From Mycolicibacterium sp. P9-64 (GTDB lineage Bacteria; Actinomycetota; Actinomycetes; Mycobacteriales; Mycobacteriaceae): 64,000 nucleotides of DNA. The stretch covers positions 148,470 through 212,469 of the forward strand of contig NZ_NPKO01000012.1 in assembly GCF_008329605.1 (NCBI RefSeq), given 5' to 3'. Shown here piece by piece: positions 1 through 8,286 of this stretch (position 1 is the stretch's first letter; every line of letters starts with the position of its first letter). The notes beneath the pieces are model-generated. The model did not search any database, was not told the DNA's origin, and was given only the letters and a program-made list of their open reading frames with translations. The position numbers were made by a program, and so were the translations under genes.

Positions 1-2
1 AC

Positions 3-278
3 TTGGGTTATTACGGAACACCGAACTTTACCGGCAATCTAGTGAACTCGGCCCTGGCCGCGCCTGCTGCGCTTTCGCAGCTCGGTGTTGGCGTGCCGTC
101 GGTGCCCTCGCTCGGCGTGCCCTCGCTCGGTGTGCCCAACTCGATCGGCATCCCGGGCACCCCGATCGGGACCCAGATCGGTCCGCCGCAACTGCCGCAG
201 ATCGGTCCGCCCCAACTGCCCAGCCTTCCCCGGCCCGGGATCGGCATTCCCGGCACCCCGATCGGCATCGGGTTCTAG
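3..278 (+). CDS. 3' end of a Pro/Gly-rich protein (5' partial)
   Basis: The reading frame is open from the window edge to a TAG, so this is the C-terminal 91 codons or so of a longer gene. The visible protein is low complexity. It contains repeated GVPSLGVP, QIGPPQLP and GIPGTPIG units, with Pro, Gly and Ile dominating. No catalytic motif is visible. Such tails occur on secreted or cell-wall mycobacterial proteins, but the N-terminus that would show a signal peptide is outside the window. The TTG at position 3 is probably an internal Leu codon, not a start. Function unknown. Confidence 0.55.
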   Translation: MGYYGTPNFTGNLVNSALAAPAALSQLGVGVPSVPSLGVPSLGVPNSIGIPGTPIGTQIGPPQLPQIGPPQLPSLPRPGIGIPGTPIGIGF

Positions 279-335
279 CCAGAACGGTTCGAGGGGCGGT
301 GTGCCCCGCTGCGCTCCATTGTCAGCGACCCGAAC

Positions 336-347
336 AGTTGCGCAACT
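336..347. promoter_or_regulatory. 12-bp perfect palindrome AGTTGCGCAACT
   Basis: A perfect 12-bp palindrome lies about 85 bp upstream of the SHOCT membrane protein gene, in the 153-bp gap after the Pro/Gly-rich protein. It could be an operator, but no regulator gene is adjacent and no promoter hexamers stand out. Only the symmetry is observed. Confidence 0.25.
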
Positions 348-431
348 CGGCCAAATGTCGCGGGTTGGCGCTAATCTGACCTCCGAGACAGTCCGGCGGG
401 CAAACGTCCGGCGAACCGAGGAGCGTGGCAG

Positions 432-1274
432 ATGCTGGGTCGCTATCTGAAGTCACAGATCATGGTGTTGGTGTGCGGCGGCCTGGTGGGGCCGATCTTC
501 CTCGCGGTCTACTTCGCCATTGGCGAGAGCAGTCTGCTGCGGTGGATGTTCTGGGTCGGCCTGCTGATCACCGCCGCCGACGTGTTGATCGCGCTGGCAT
601 TGGCCAACTACGGGGCCAAGTCCGACGCCAAGACCCAGATGCTCGAGGCCACCGGAGTGCTGGCGCTGGCACAGGTCACCGGGATCACCGAGACCGGCAC
701 ACGTATCAACGAGCAGCCGCTGGTGAAGCTCAACCTGCACGTCGAGGGGCCGGGCCTGACGCCGTTCGATACCCAGGACTCGGTGCTCGCATCGGTGTCG
801 CGGCTACCGATGATCACGGGACGCAAGCTCGTCCTGCTCGTCGATCCGGCCACCAACCAGTACCAGATCGATTGGAACCGAAGCGCTTTGGTGGTGGGCA
901 TGGTGCCCGCTCAGTTCACCCTCGCTGAAGACAACAAGACCTACGACCTGTCCGGGCAGGCCGCGCCGTTGATGGAGATCATGCAGATCCTCAAGGCCAA
1001 CAACGTTCCGATGAACGGCACCATCGACATCCGGTCCAATCCCGTGGTGCGCCAGCAGGTGATGAACGTGGTGCGTCGCTCGGCCGCCCAGCAGGCACCT
1101 CCGCCCGCGTACGCGCCACCGCCGGCCCAGGCGCCGTCGTCGTTCACTGCCACCGCGCCACCGGAGCCGTCGACGTCTCAGCGGTTGCAAGAGCTCGAGA
1201 CGTTGCGCGCGACGGGCGCGATCTCCGAAGCGGAGTACGCGAGCAAGCGGCAGCAGATCATCTCCGACCTCTGA
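432..1274 (+). CDS. Membrane protein with C-terminal SHOCT domain
   Basis: This 280-residue protein has two hydrophobic segments near the N-terminus (about residues 8-28 and 38-58). A soluble region of about 150 residues follows, then a Pro/Ala-rich linker (about 215-250). It ends in a SHOCT-type helical hairpin (LETLRATGAISEAEYASK). SHOCT domains are short oligomerisation modules found at protein ends. A GGAG ribosome site precedes the ATG. The position matches the membrane protein Rv0686 that precedes the mycofactocin region in M. tuberculosis (from memory). The biochemical role is unknown. Confidence 0.75.
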   Translation: MLGRYLKSQIMVLVCGGLVGPIFLAVYFAIGESSLLRWMFWVGLLITAADVLIALALANYGAKSDAKTQMLEATGVLALAQVTGITETGTRINEQPLVKLNLHVEGPGLTPFDTQDSVLASVSRLPMITGRKLVLLVDPATNQYQIDWNRSALVVGMVPAQFTLAEDNKTYDLSGQAAPLMEIMQILKANNVPMNGTIDIRSNPVVRQQVMNVVRRSAAQQAPPPAYAPPPAQAPSSFTATAPPEPSTSQRLQELETLRATGAISEAEYASKRQQIISDL

Positions 1275-1315
1275 TCCGCACTCCGAGGCGGCCGGTCCCG
1301 TCACCGGGAGATTAC

Positions 1316-1329
1316 TAGAACACGTTCCA
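1316..1329. promoter_or_regulatory. KstR-like operator (TAGAACACGTTCCA)
   Basis: The 14-mer matches the published mycobacterial KstR palindrome TnnAACnnGTTnnA at every fixed position. It lies 45 bp upstream of the SDR start codon. KstR is the TetR-family repressor of the cholesterol/steroid catabolism regulon. The match is direct; binding is inferred, and kstR itself is not in this window. Confidence 0.6.
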
Positions 1330-1373
1330 GTTCGGCTGCTAGCCTTGGCGCGGGCAGACGAAAGGAAACGGCG

Positions 1374-2219
1374 ATGGCAGGAACTCTCGAAGGACGGGTG
1401 GCGTACATCACGGGCGCCGCGCGCGGCCAAGGGCGGGCGCACGCCGTGCGCCTGGCTTCCGAGGGCGCCGACATCGTCGCCATCGACGTCTGTGGACCCG
1501 TGACGAACACCGTCACCTATCCGATGCCCACGTCGGAGGATCTCGCGGAGACGGTGCGACTGGTCGAGCAGACGGGCCGCAAGGTGCTCGCCCGCGAGGT
1601 CGACATCCGCGACCTCGCCGCCCAGCAGCAGATCGTTGCCGATGCCATCGAGCAGTTCGGCAGGCTCGACGTCGTCGTCGCGAACGCTGGCATCCTCAGC
1701 TGGGGCCGGATGTTCGAGATGTCCGAGGAGCAGTGGGACACCGTCATCGACGTGAACCTGAACGGCACGTGGCGCACCGTGCGGGCGGCCGTGCCCGCGA
1801 TGATCGAGGCGGGCAACGGTGGGTCGATCATCATCGTGAGCTCGTCGGCGGGAACGAAGGCCACGCCAGGAAACGGGCACTACTCGGCGTCCAAGCACGG
1901 CCTCGTCGCGATCACCAACGCGTTGGCAATCGAGGTGGGGGAGTTCGGGATTCGAGTCAACTCGATTCACCCCTACTCGATCGACACCCCGATGGTCGAG
2001 AAGGACGCCATGATGGAGGTGTTCGGCAAGTGGCCGGCCTTCCTGCACAGCTTCGCCCCGATGCCGTACAAGCCCGTCAACCACGACGGCAAGAAGGGCC
2101 TTCAGGAATTCATGACGCCCGAAGAGGTTTCGGACGTGGTCGCGTGGCTGGCCAGCGACGGATCGGCGACGATCTCGGGCTCCCAGATCGCCGTCGACCG
2201 CGGCACCGCCAAGTACTGA
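1374..2219 (+). CDS. Mycofactocin-coupled short-chain dehydrogenase/reductase
   Basis: This 281-residue classical-fold SDR has a dinucleotide-binding motif TGAARGQGR near residue 15. It also has VSSSAG and YSASK motifs that supply the catalytic Ser, Tyr and Lys. Relative to ordinary SDRs it carries an insertion after the second strand (GPVTNTVTYPMPTSEDLAETV). That insertion is typical of the SDR subfamily associated with mycofactocin, thought to hold NAD(H) non-exchangeably and use mycofactocin as external electron acceptor. An AAAGGA ribosome site precedes the ATG. It lies about 7.6 kb upstream of mftA and behind a KstR-like box. Its alcohol or steroid substrate is unknown. Confidence 0.85.
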   Translation: MAGTLEGRVAYITGAARGQGRAHAVRLASEGADIVAIDVCGPVTNTVTYPMPTSEDLAETVRLVEQTGRKVLAREVDIRDLAAQQQIVADAIEQFGRLDVVVANAGILSWGRMFEMSEEQWDTVIDVNLNGTWRTVRAAVPAMIEAGNGGSIIIVSSSAGTKATPGNGHYSASKHGLVAITNALAIEVGEFGIRVNSIHPYSIDTPMVEKDAMMEVFGKWPAFLHSFAPMPYKPVNHDGKKGLQEFMTPEEVSDVVAWLASDGSATISGSQIAVDRGTAKY

Positions 2220-2385
2220 CTCCCTCGCGCTCGTGACGTCCCAAGCGCAGAGCGAACGGCGTATCGCCGACGGGCCGACCGTGGCGTCGATCGGCAGATG
2301 CACGCGTACGGACATGCGATGCATGCGTTCATGGCGACGGCACCGGACTGTGCCGAATGATCTTGGGGTGCGGAGTGAGCCGAAC

Positions 2386-3627
2386 TTAGTCCTGTTCTGC
2401 CAGCACGGCAGCCAATTGATCAACGGCCCAGTCGATCTCCGACTCGGTGATGACCAGCGGCGGCGCGAAGCGAAGGGTGGAGCCGTGCGTGTCCTTGACC
2501 AGCACGCCGCGCTCGGCCAGTTGCAGGCTGACGTGCTTGCCGGTGCCGAGGCGCGGCTCGAGGTCGACGCCCGCCCAGAGGCCGCGGCCGCGGACGGCGA
2601 GCACGCCGTGACCGATCAGGTCGCTCAGCCGACGATGCAGGTGTTCACCGAGTTCGGCTGAGCGCGTCTGGAACTCGCCGCGGGCGAGCATCGCGACCAC
2701 GGTGCTGCCGATCGCCGCCGCCAACGGGTTACCGCCGAAGGTGGAGCCGTGCTCGCCGGGGTGCAGGACGCCAAGGACGTCGCGGTTGGCCACCACGGCC
2801 GAGAGCGGAACGATGCCGCCACCGAGTGCCTTGCCCAGGAGGTACATGTCGGGAACCACGCCCCAGTGGTCGCACGCGAAGGTCTTTCCGGTGCGGGCAA
2901 GGCCTGCCTGGATCTCGTCGGCGATCATCAGCACGTTGCGGTCGGTGCACAGTGCACGTACGCGCGGCAGGTAGTCGTCCGGCGGCACGATGATGCCCGC
3001 CTCGCCCTGGATCGGCTCGAGCAGTACGGCGACGGTGTTGTCGTCGATCGCGGCGGCCAGAGCATCGGCGTCGCCGAACGGCACCGCGCGGAAGCCAGGG
3101 GTGTACGGACCGAAGCCGCGGCGTGCTGTCTCGTCGTCGGAGAAGCTGATGATGGTGGTAGTGCGGCCGTGAAAGTTGTTGTGCGCGACGATGATGTTGG
3201 ACTCACCGGCGGGAACGCCCTTGACGTCGGTGCCCCACTTGCGGGCCACCTTGATGCCACTCTCGACGGCCTCTGCGCCGCTGTTCATCGGCAGCACCAT
3301 GTCCTTGCCGCACAACTGCGCCAGCGCCGCACAGAACGGGCCGAGCCGGTCGGAATGGAAGGCGCGGCTGACGAGGGTGACGGCGTCGAGTTGAGCGTGT
3401 GCCGTCGCGGTGATCTCCGGGTTGCGATGCCCGAAGTTCACCGCCGAGTAGGCAGCCAAGCAGTCCAGGTAGCGCCTGCCGTCGACGTCGGTGATCCAGA
3501 CGCCCTCCGCGGAGGTGGCGACCACGGGCAACGGCGAGTAGTTGTGCGCCGCGTATTGATCGTCGATTGCGATGGCGGCCTCGGTGGCCTTGCCGGATTG
3601 TGTCGTCACGTTGTCGAGGATGGTCAC
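2386..3627 (-). CDS. rocD: Ornithine aminotransferase
   Basis: A class III PLP aminotransferase of 413 residues. Visible features are the GAEAVE cofactor loop, the DEIQAGLARTG motif with the PLP-binding Asp, and LLGKALGGG with the Schiff-base Lys. The family converts ornithine plus 2-oxoglutarate to glutamate semialdehyde and glutamate. The GTG at 3627 is chosen because it overlaps the ddaH TGA (GTGA) and has a GAGG ribosome site 8 nt upstream. An in-frame ATG at 3651 lies inside ddaH and is less likely. In M. tuberculosis the corresponding gene is split (rocD1/rocD2, from memory); here it is intact. Confidence 0.9.
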   Translation of the reverse strand: MTILDNVTTQSGKATEAAIAIDDQYAAHNYSPLPVVATSAEGVWITDVDGRRYLDCLAAYSAVNFGHRNPEITATAHAQLDAVTLVSRAFHSDRLGPFCAALAQLCGKDMVLPMNSGAEAVESGIKVARKWGTDVKGVPAGESNIIVAHNNFHGRTTTIISFSDDETARRGFGPYTPGFRAVPFGDADALAAAIDDNTVAVLLEPIQGEAGIIVPPDDYLPRVRALCTDRNVLMIADEIQAGLARTGKTFACDHWGVVPDMYLLGKALGGGIVPLSAVVANRDVLGVLHPGEHGSTFGGNPLAAAIGSTVVAMLARGEFQTRSAELGEHLHRRLSDLIGHGVLAVRGRGLWAGVDLEPRLGTGKHVSLQLAERGVLVKDTHGSTLRFAPPLVITESEIDWAVDQLAAVLAEQD

Positions 3628-4526
3628 GGGTGCACCTCGAGCGTGCAGCATTTGACGGATCCGCCGCCCTTGAGCAATTCGGAAAGGTCGATGCCGATCG
3701 GCTCGAAGCCTGCGTCGGCGAGTTGTGCGGCAAAACCGACGGCCGCCGCGGGGTGGAACACGTGCAGGCCGTCAGACACGACGTTGAGGCCGAGGACGTA
3801 GGCGTCGGCGCTGGCCACCTCGATGGCATCGGGGAACAGCTCCTTCAGCAGGGCGCGGGACTCCTCGCTGAAGGCCGTCGGGTAGTAGGCGATGGTGTCG
3901 TCGTCGAGCACCGCCAGCGCGGTGTCGAGGTGATAGAAGCGGGGATCGACCAGTTCGAGGCTGACCAGCGGCATGCCGATCATCTCGGCGATCTCGTCAT
4001 GCGCCTGCCGGTCGGTGCGAAAACCGTATCCCGCCAACACCATCGAGCCGACGACCAGCAGGTCGCCCTGGCCTTCGTTGGTGCGCTTGGTGCGCAGCGG
4101 TTCGAAGCCGTGGGCGGACATCCACTCGGCATACGCGGCCGCTTCGCCTGCGCGCTGAGGGTAGGCGAAGCGGGCGACGACGGCCCTGCCGCCGACGATC
4201 AGGCCGCCGTTCGCGGCATAGACCATGTCGGGCAGTCCTGCGACGGGCTCGACCAGCTCGACGGTGTGGCCAAGCGACTCATACGTTTCGCGAAGGACCT
4301 CCCACTGCCGGACCGCGAGTTCGGCGTCGACCGGAGTCTCGGTGTCCATCCAGGGGTTGATGGCGTACTCGACGGTGAAGTGGGTGGGGGCGGTCATGGC
4401 GTAGTGGCGGATACGGGGAGTACGGGTGCGCTGCCGCTGTCTGTCGGCGCCGGGGCGCCCCTGGGAATCTGCGGCGACGTCTGGGCTCGAAGGGGTAACG
4501 GTGCCGGCCACGTCTGAGATCGTCAT
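3624..4526 (-). CDS. ddaH: Dimethylargininase / arginine deiminase-superfamily amidinohydrolase
   Basis: A 300-residue member of the guanidino-group-modifying superfamily. It shows the substrate-binding motif DMVYAANGG, the catalytic His in FYHLDTAL, and the nucleophile Cys in the C-terminal GGGSVKCCTLE. The family hydrolyses arginine or methylarginine to citrulline plus an amine, or does related amidino chemistry. It is translationally coupled (GTGA) to rocD and divergent from an AsnC/Lrp regulator, so an arginine-to-ornithine/glutamate catabolic operon is likely. The first 40 or so residues are polar and low complexity; conserved sequence begins near RIRHYAM. The exact substrate cannot be told from sequence. 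Confidence 0.85.
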   Translation of the reverse strand: MTISDVAGTVTPSSPDVAADSQGRPGADRQRQRTRTPRIRHYAMTAPTHFTVEYAINPWMDTETPVDAELAVRQWEVLRETYESLGHTVELVEPVAGLPDMVYAANGGLIVGGRAVVARFAYPQRAGEAAAYAEWMSAHGFEPLRTKRTNEGQGDLLVVGSMVLAGYGFRTDRQAHDEIAEMIGMPLVSLELVDPRFYHLDTALAVLDDDTIAYYPTAFSEESRALLKELFPDAIEVASADAYVLGLNVVSDGLHVFHPAAAVGFAAQLADAGFEPIGIDLSELLKGGGSVKCCTLEVHP

Positions 4527-4553
4527 GTATTAAACGATATTGCTGGTAGTCGA

Positions 4554-4629
4554 CGCAATCAATCGCCACTCATTGCGTATTAGGGCGCGATCCATTGCGC
4601 CAGACGTATCATTGCGGTGATTCATTGCG
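4554..4629. promoter_or_regulatory. Array of CATTGCG repeats (candidate AsnC/Lrp operator)
   Basis: Four direct copies of CATTGCG start at 4571, 4593, 4610 and 4623. An inverted CGCAAT lies at 4554. They fill the 124-bp gap between divergent ddaH and the AsnC/Lrp gene. Lrp-family octamers typically wrap such reiterated sites, so autoregulation plus control of ddaH-rocD is the natural reading. The repeats are observed; binding is inferred. Confidence 0.6.
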
Positions 4630-4650
4630 TTACGACGGGAGTGTGGCCTG

Positions 4651-5097
4651 GTGGACCGTCTGGACGAGACCGACGAGCTCATCCTCGCCGAGTTGGGGGA
4701 GCACGCCAGAGCGACGTTCGCCGAGATCGGGCAGCGGGTGAACCTGTCCGCACCTGCCGTCAAACGGCGCGTCGATCGCATGCTCGACAACGGCGTCATC
4801 CGCGGCTTCACCACCATCGTCGACCGCAATGCCATCGGTTGGACGACTGAGGCGTACGTACAGGTCTACTGCCACGGCACGATTGCGCCACAAGAACTCC
4901 GGCGTGCCTGGGTCGACATCCCCGAGATCGTCAGCGCTGCGACGGTGACGGGAACAGCCGACGCGATCTTGCACGTACTCGCCCGCGACATGCGGCATTT
5001 GGAGGAGGCGCTCGAACGCATCCGCACCAGTGCGGACATCGAGCGCAGCGAAAGCATCGTCGTGTTGTCGAACATCATCGAGCGCACGCGCCCGTGA
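4651..5097 (+). CDS. AsnC/Lrp-family transcriptional regulator
   Basis: A 148-residue protein with an N-terminal winged helix-turn-helix (about residues 5-55, including LSAPAVKRRVDRMLDNGVI). It is joined to a C-terminal RAM ligand-binding and oligomerisation domain (about 65-145). The length is normal for the family. A GTG start is used. It is divergent from ddaH-rocD, matching the M. tuberculosis Rv2324-Rv2323c arrangement (from memory). It probably responds to arginine, ornithine or a related amino acid and acts at the CATTGCG repeats upstream. Confidence 0.88.
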   Translation: MDRLDETDELILAELGEHARATFAEIGQRVNLSAPAVKRRVDRMLDNGVIRGFTTIVDRNAIGWTTEAYVQVYCHGTIAPQELRRAWVDIPEIVSAATVTGTADAILHVLARDMRHLEEALERIRTSADIERSESIVVLSNIIERTRP

Positions 5098-5146
5098 TCG
5101 CAGGGTGGCGGACGTCGCTCCGAGCCGATCGTGTAAGAAAGCCCAC

Positions 5147-6328
5147 GTGACTACTAGTGCGGGCATCGTCATCGTCGGTGGGGGACTTGCCGCGTCGCGG
5201 ACGGCCGAACAACTGCGCAAGGCGGAATTCGCCGGGCCGATCACGATCATCAGCGACGAGGACCATCTGCCCTACGACAGACCACCGCTGTCGAAGGAAG
5301 TGCTGCGCGCGGAGACCGACGACGTCGCGCTCAAGCCCGCTGAGTTCTACGCGGAGAACGACATCACGCTGCTGCTGGGCTCTGGCGCGACGAAGCTGGA
5401 CACCGCCGCGCAGACGGTGACGCTGGCCAACGGCGACGTAATCGGCTACGACGAGCTGGTGATCGCAACGGGACTGGTGCCCAAGCGAATTCCCTCGCTG
5501 CCCGACCTGGAGGGCATCCGGGTGCTGCGCACCTTCGACGAAAGCCTCGCCCTGCGCAGGCACGCCGACTCGGCCGAACGCGCCGTCGTCATCGGCGCGG
5601 GCTTCATCGGCTGCGAGGTCGCGGCAAGCCTTCGCAAGCTCGGTGTCGCGGTGACCCTCGTCGAGCCGCAGCCCGCTCCGCTGGCGTCGGTGCTCGGTCG
5701 GCAGATCGGTGACCTGGTGGCAAGGTTGCACCGCGCAGAGGGCGTCGACGTGCGTTGCGGGGTCGGGGTCACGGGTGTCACCGGCACCGGCCACGTCGAG
5801 AAGGTGGTGCTGTCCGACGGCACCGAGCTCGACGCCGACATCGTCGTGGTGGGCATCGGCTCCCGACCGTCGACGGACTGGCTCGACGGCAGCGGCATCG
5901 CGGTCGACAACGGCGTGGTCTGTGACTCCGCAGGTCGCACCTCGGTACCCAACGTCTGGGCCATCGGTGACGTGGCGTCCTGGCAGGATGTGTCGGGACA
6001 CCAAGTGCGCGTTGAGCATTGGAGCAACGTCGCCGATCAGGCCAGGACCATCGTGCCAACGATGCTCGGCGGCGAGGCGCCGTCCACGGTCGTGGTGCCC
6101 TACTTCTGGAGCGACCAGTACGACGTCAAGATTCAATGCCTCGGCGAGCCGGAGGCCGACGACGTCGTGCACGTGGTCGAGGACGACGGGCGCAAGTTCC
6201 TTGCGTTCTACGAGCGTGACGGAGCCGTCGTCGGTGTGGTCGGCGGTGGCATGCCTGGCAAGGTGATGAAGCAGCGGAGCAAGATCGCCAACGGCGTGCC
6301 GATCGCCGACGTCCTGCCGACTCCCTAG
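5147..6328 (+). CDS. FAD-dependent ferredoxin reductase-like oxidoreductase
   Basis: A 393-residue pyridine-nucleotide-disulfide oxidoreductase-fold protein. It has an FAD motif IVIVGGGLAASRTAEQLR at the N-terminus, an NAD(P)H motif VVIGAGFIGCEVAASLRKLG near residue 145, and the FAD-contact motif NVWAIGDVASW near 270. It belongs to the putidaredoxin/rhodocoxin reductase type that passes electrons from NAD(P)H to a ferredoxin and on to P450s or dioxygenases. The GTG at 5147 is chosen because FAD-fold homology begins there; the frame is open further upstream. No ferredoxin gene is adjacent. It matches Rv0688 in position. Confidence 0.87.
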   Translation: MTTSAGIVIVGGGLAASRTAEQLRKAEFAGPITIISDEDHLPYDRPPLSKEVLRAETDDVALKPAEFYAENDITLLLGSGATKLDTAAQTVTLANGDVIGYDELVIATGLVPKRIPSLPDLEGIRVLRTFDESLALRRHADSAERAVVIGAGFIGCEVAASLRKLGVAVTLVEPQPAPLASVLGRQIGDLVARLHRAEGVDVRCGVGVTGVTGTGHVEKVVLSDGTELDADIVVVGIGSRPSTDWLDGSGIAVDNGVVCDSAGRTSVPNVWAIGDVASWQDVSGHQVRVEHWSNVADQARTIVPTMLGGEAPSTVVVPYFWSDQYDVKIQCLGEPEADDVVHVVEDDGRKFLAFYERDGAVVGVVGGGMPGKVMKQRSKIANGVPIADVLPTP

Positions 6329-6380
6329 CGATTTCGGCGCGATAACGTTCGCTCAGCGGCTGTTTGCGCGCCGAAATCGC
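6328..6380. terminator. Bidirectional terminator-like inverted repeat
   Basis: Perfect 14-bp arms GCGATTTCGGCGCG (6328-6341) and CGCGCCGAAATCGC (6367-6380) flank a 25-nt loop. They sit exactly between two convergent genes; the first arm begins at the last base of the upstream stop codon. There is no U tract, as is usual in mycobacteria. It probably terminates transcription from both sides. Confidence 0.6.
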
Positions 6381-6381
6381 C

Positions 6382-7722
6382 CTAGAACTGGCCGAGGTAG
6401 AACCGGCTGCCCTGGTCGTCCACGCACTGCGCGGACGTGCCGTAGGACTGCTGTGACGGGTCCTCGATGACGGTGCCGCCTGCCTCGACGACGCGCGCCA
6501 CCGCGGCCTCGACGTCGGAGACGGTCCACATCGGCACTGTCGCCGGCTCGGTACTGCCGCCGGCGATGCCTGACATCGGATGTGACGGCTGAATCCCCCA
6601 GCCGTCGTCGATGCGGCCCGGCTCGAACGTCCAGAACAACACCCTGCCGAAGAAGGCCTTGAACGCTTCTGAGTCGGCGACCTCGTGCGTGATGTACGAA
6701 AGTTCGCCAGGCCCAGAACCATTCAGCTCCGGACGGGGCTCGCCGGCAACCGGCTGAAAAACCGCGAAGTTCATGCCCTGCGAATCCGTCGCGCCGAGTA
6801 CCTCGCCGAAGTCGAACGTCTGAACCTCGTCGACCGTGCCGCCGCCAGCCAGGATGGACTGCCTGGCGCCGTCCAGGTCGGCGACCGCGTAGCAGCAGAA
6901 CAGGGTGCGCGGTCCTGGCACGCTGAACAGCCCGATGCGCTGCTTGGTGTTGGTCACCCGGTGGGTGAGCGGGTCGTAGGTCCACCCGAGGACGTGACCG
7001 TAGAACGCTGCCGCGCGATCGGCGTCCGGCGTCCACACCGACACATAGCCCACGTCGCCGTGCTGGATGGGCGCCGGTGCACCGGTGACGGGGCCGCTGA
7101 GCATCCAGCGATGCCCGAACGGGTCGACGATGGTGGCGGTGCGCGACCCGTAGTTCTCGTAGGGCTCACGCTGCACCTCGGCGCCCCGACCCCTGGCACG
7201 CTCCAGCGTTGCGTCGGTGTCGGGTACGTGCAGCATCAGGCTCACCGATGTCGATTGCGGGGCAGGAGCTTTCAGGCCGAGCTCGGGGTACTCGTCGGCC
7301 AGGTAGAACACACCGCCGCCGATGGCCAGCTCGGCATGTCCGGTGCGGCCGTCGTCCATCACGATCGGTTCACCAACGACGACTGCGCCAAGCGCATCGA
7401 CGTACCAGGCGATCGCGTCGGCGGCGCCGTCGACGGCGAGATAGGGCACTGCAGCGGAGCGGGGTACGGCGGGCGCAACGGCGGGCATGCTCGTCTCGTT
7501 GAGCTCGGCGATGGCGGTATCGGTGCCACTCATGACAACTCCTTCGGCTAGATTCGGATGTGCCTCAAAGAAATTCACAGCGGATTCCAGTCGAGCGCGC
7601 AGTCGCGCGGCGAACGCCGGATCCGGTTGCACGGGAAGGTCGGCGCCGCGCAGCACGGTCAGCGGATCGTGGTCGTTCCGAGCCGGGTTATCGCCCGTCG
7701 CTCCGCTCGCCCCTTGGTTCAT
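6382..7722 (-). CDS. Triple VOC (glyoxalase-fold) protein coupled to an ECF sigma factor
   Basis: A 446-residue protein. Residues 1-75 or so form a polar helical leader (PDPAFAARLRARLESAV). Three vicinal-oxygen-chelate modules follow at about 85-205, 210-325 and 330-446. The first has the typical VPYLAVDGAADAIAWYVDAL opening and a VDPFGHRW end. VOC proteins include glyoxalases, dioxygenases and resistance proteins, and no substrate can be assigned. The ATG overlaps the sigma-factor TGA (ATGA), implying translational coupling. The helical leader is often seen on proteins encoded beside ECF sigma factors and might contact the sigma factor (inference). Confidence 0.8.
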   Translation of the reverse strand: MNQGASGATGDNPARNDHDPLTVLRGADLPVQPDPAFAARLRARLESAVNFFEAHPNLAEGVVMSGTDTAIAELNETSMPAVAPAVPRSAAVPYLAVDGAADAIAWYVDALGAVVVGEPIVMDDGRTGHAELAIGGGVFYLADEYPELGLKAPAPQSTSVSLMLHVPDTDATLERARGRGAEVQREPYENYGSRTATIVDPFGHRWMLSGPVTGAPAPIQHGDVGYVSVWTPDADRAAAFYGHVLGWTYDPLTHRVTNTKQRIGLFSVPGPRTLFCCYAVADLDGARQSILAGGGTVDEVQTFDFGEVLGATDSQGMNFAVFQPVAGEPRPELNGSGPGELSYITHEVADSEAFKAFFGRVLFWTFEPGRIDDGWGIQPSHPMSGIAGGSTEPATVPMWTVSDVEAAVARVVEAGGTVIEDPSQQSYGTSAQCVDDQGSRFYLGQF

Positions 7723-8243
7723 GACTCCCTCCCTTCCCGTGTCGGGTATTCCTTCTTGAACGCGCGCCTGGCCCGCACCAGCAGGGCCTCGGTGGCGTGC
7801 ACCGTTCTGCCGATCAGCTCGGCGCATTCGGGCACCGAACAGTCGTCGAGGTAGCGCAGGGACAGCACGGTGCGGTGTTGTTCGCCCAACCGGGCGAGCA
7901 CGCTCTCGGCGACGATGCGGTCGACTTCGGCATCCCAGTGGTCGGCGGGCTCGACCGGTTCTGGCAACTCGGCCACGGGCACGCTGAGCCGGTCGTGGCG
8001 CCGCCTGTAGTGATCGGCCAGCTTGTGCCGCGCCACTCCGATCAGCCACGGCACGGTGATCGCAGGCGGAGCCTGCTTCCGCGCGGCGTCCATCGCCGCA
8101 AGGAACGTCTCCGAAGTCAGGTCCTCGGCCGTGGCACGGTCGGGGCATCGTCGGACGAAGTACCCGTACACGTCCGGCAGAGCCACGTCGTAGAGCTCCA
8201 GCAGCGCGCGCGGGGCCCTCTGGGGATCCGGTTCGGCGCTCAC
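7719..8243 (-). CDS. ECF-type RNA polymerase sigma factor
   Basis: A 174-residue sigma-70 family protein with region 2 (about residues 15-85: YDVALPDVYGYFVRRC, AEDLTSETFLAAM). Region 4 is at about 110-165 (LSLRYLDDCSVPECAELIGRTVHATEALLVRARRAF). The GTG at 8243 is chosen because homology starts there and the upstream frame has no ribosome site. It is the first gene of a two-gene operon with the triple-VOC protein. No canonical anti-sigma factor follows, so control may involve the VOC partner or another mechanism (inference). Confidence 0.85.
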   Translation of the reverse strand: MSAEPDPQRAPRALLELYDVALPDVYGYFVRRCPDRATAEDLTSETFLAAMDAARKQAPPAITVPWLIGVARHKLADHYRRRHDRLSVPVAELPEPVEPADHWDAEVDRIVAESVLARLGEQHRTVLSLRYLDDCSVPECAELIGRTVHATEALLVRARRAFKKEYPTREGRES

Positions 8244-8286
8244 ACCCTCATCGTCGCCGTTGCGGGGCGAACTCCGACGCCCCAAC

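Noticed and set aside
3..278. PE/PPE-family C-terminus
   Set aside because: The Pro/Gly repeats (IGPPQLP, GIPGTPIG) do not match PE, PPE or PGRS repeat patterns, and the diagnostic N-terminus is outside the window.
804..2423. Long minus-strand open frame (539 codons) across the SDR gene
   Set aside because: It is the antisense of the SHOCT protein and SDR genes, has His/Arg/Asp-rich composition typical of shadow frames in GC-rich DNA, and shows no family motif.
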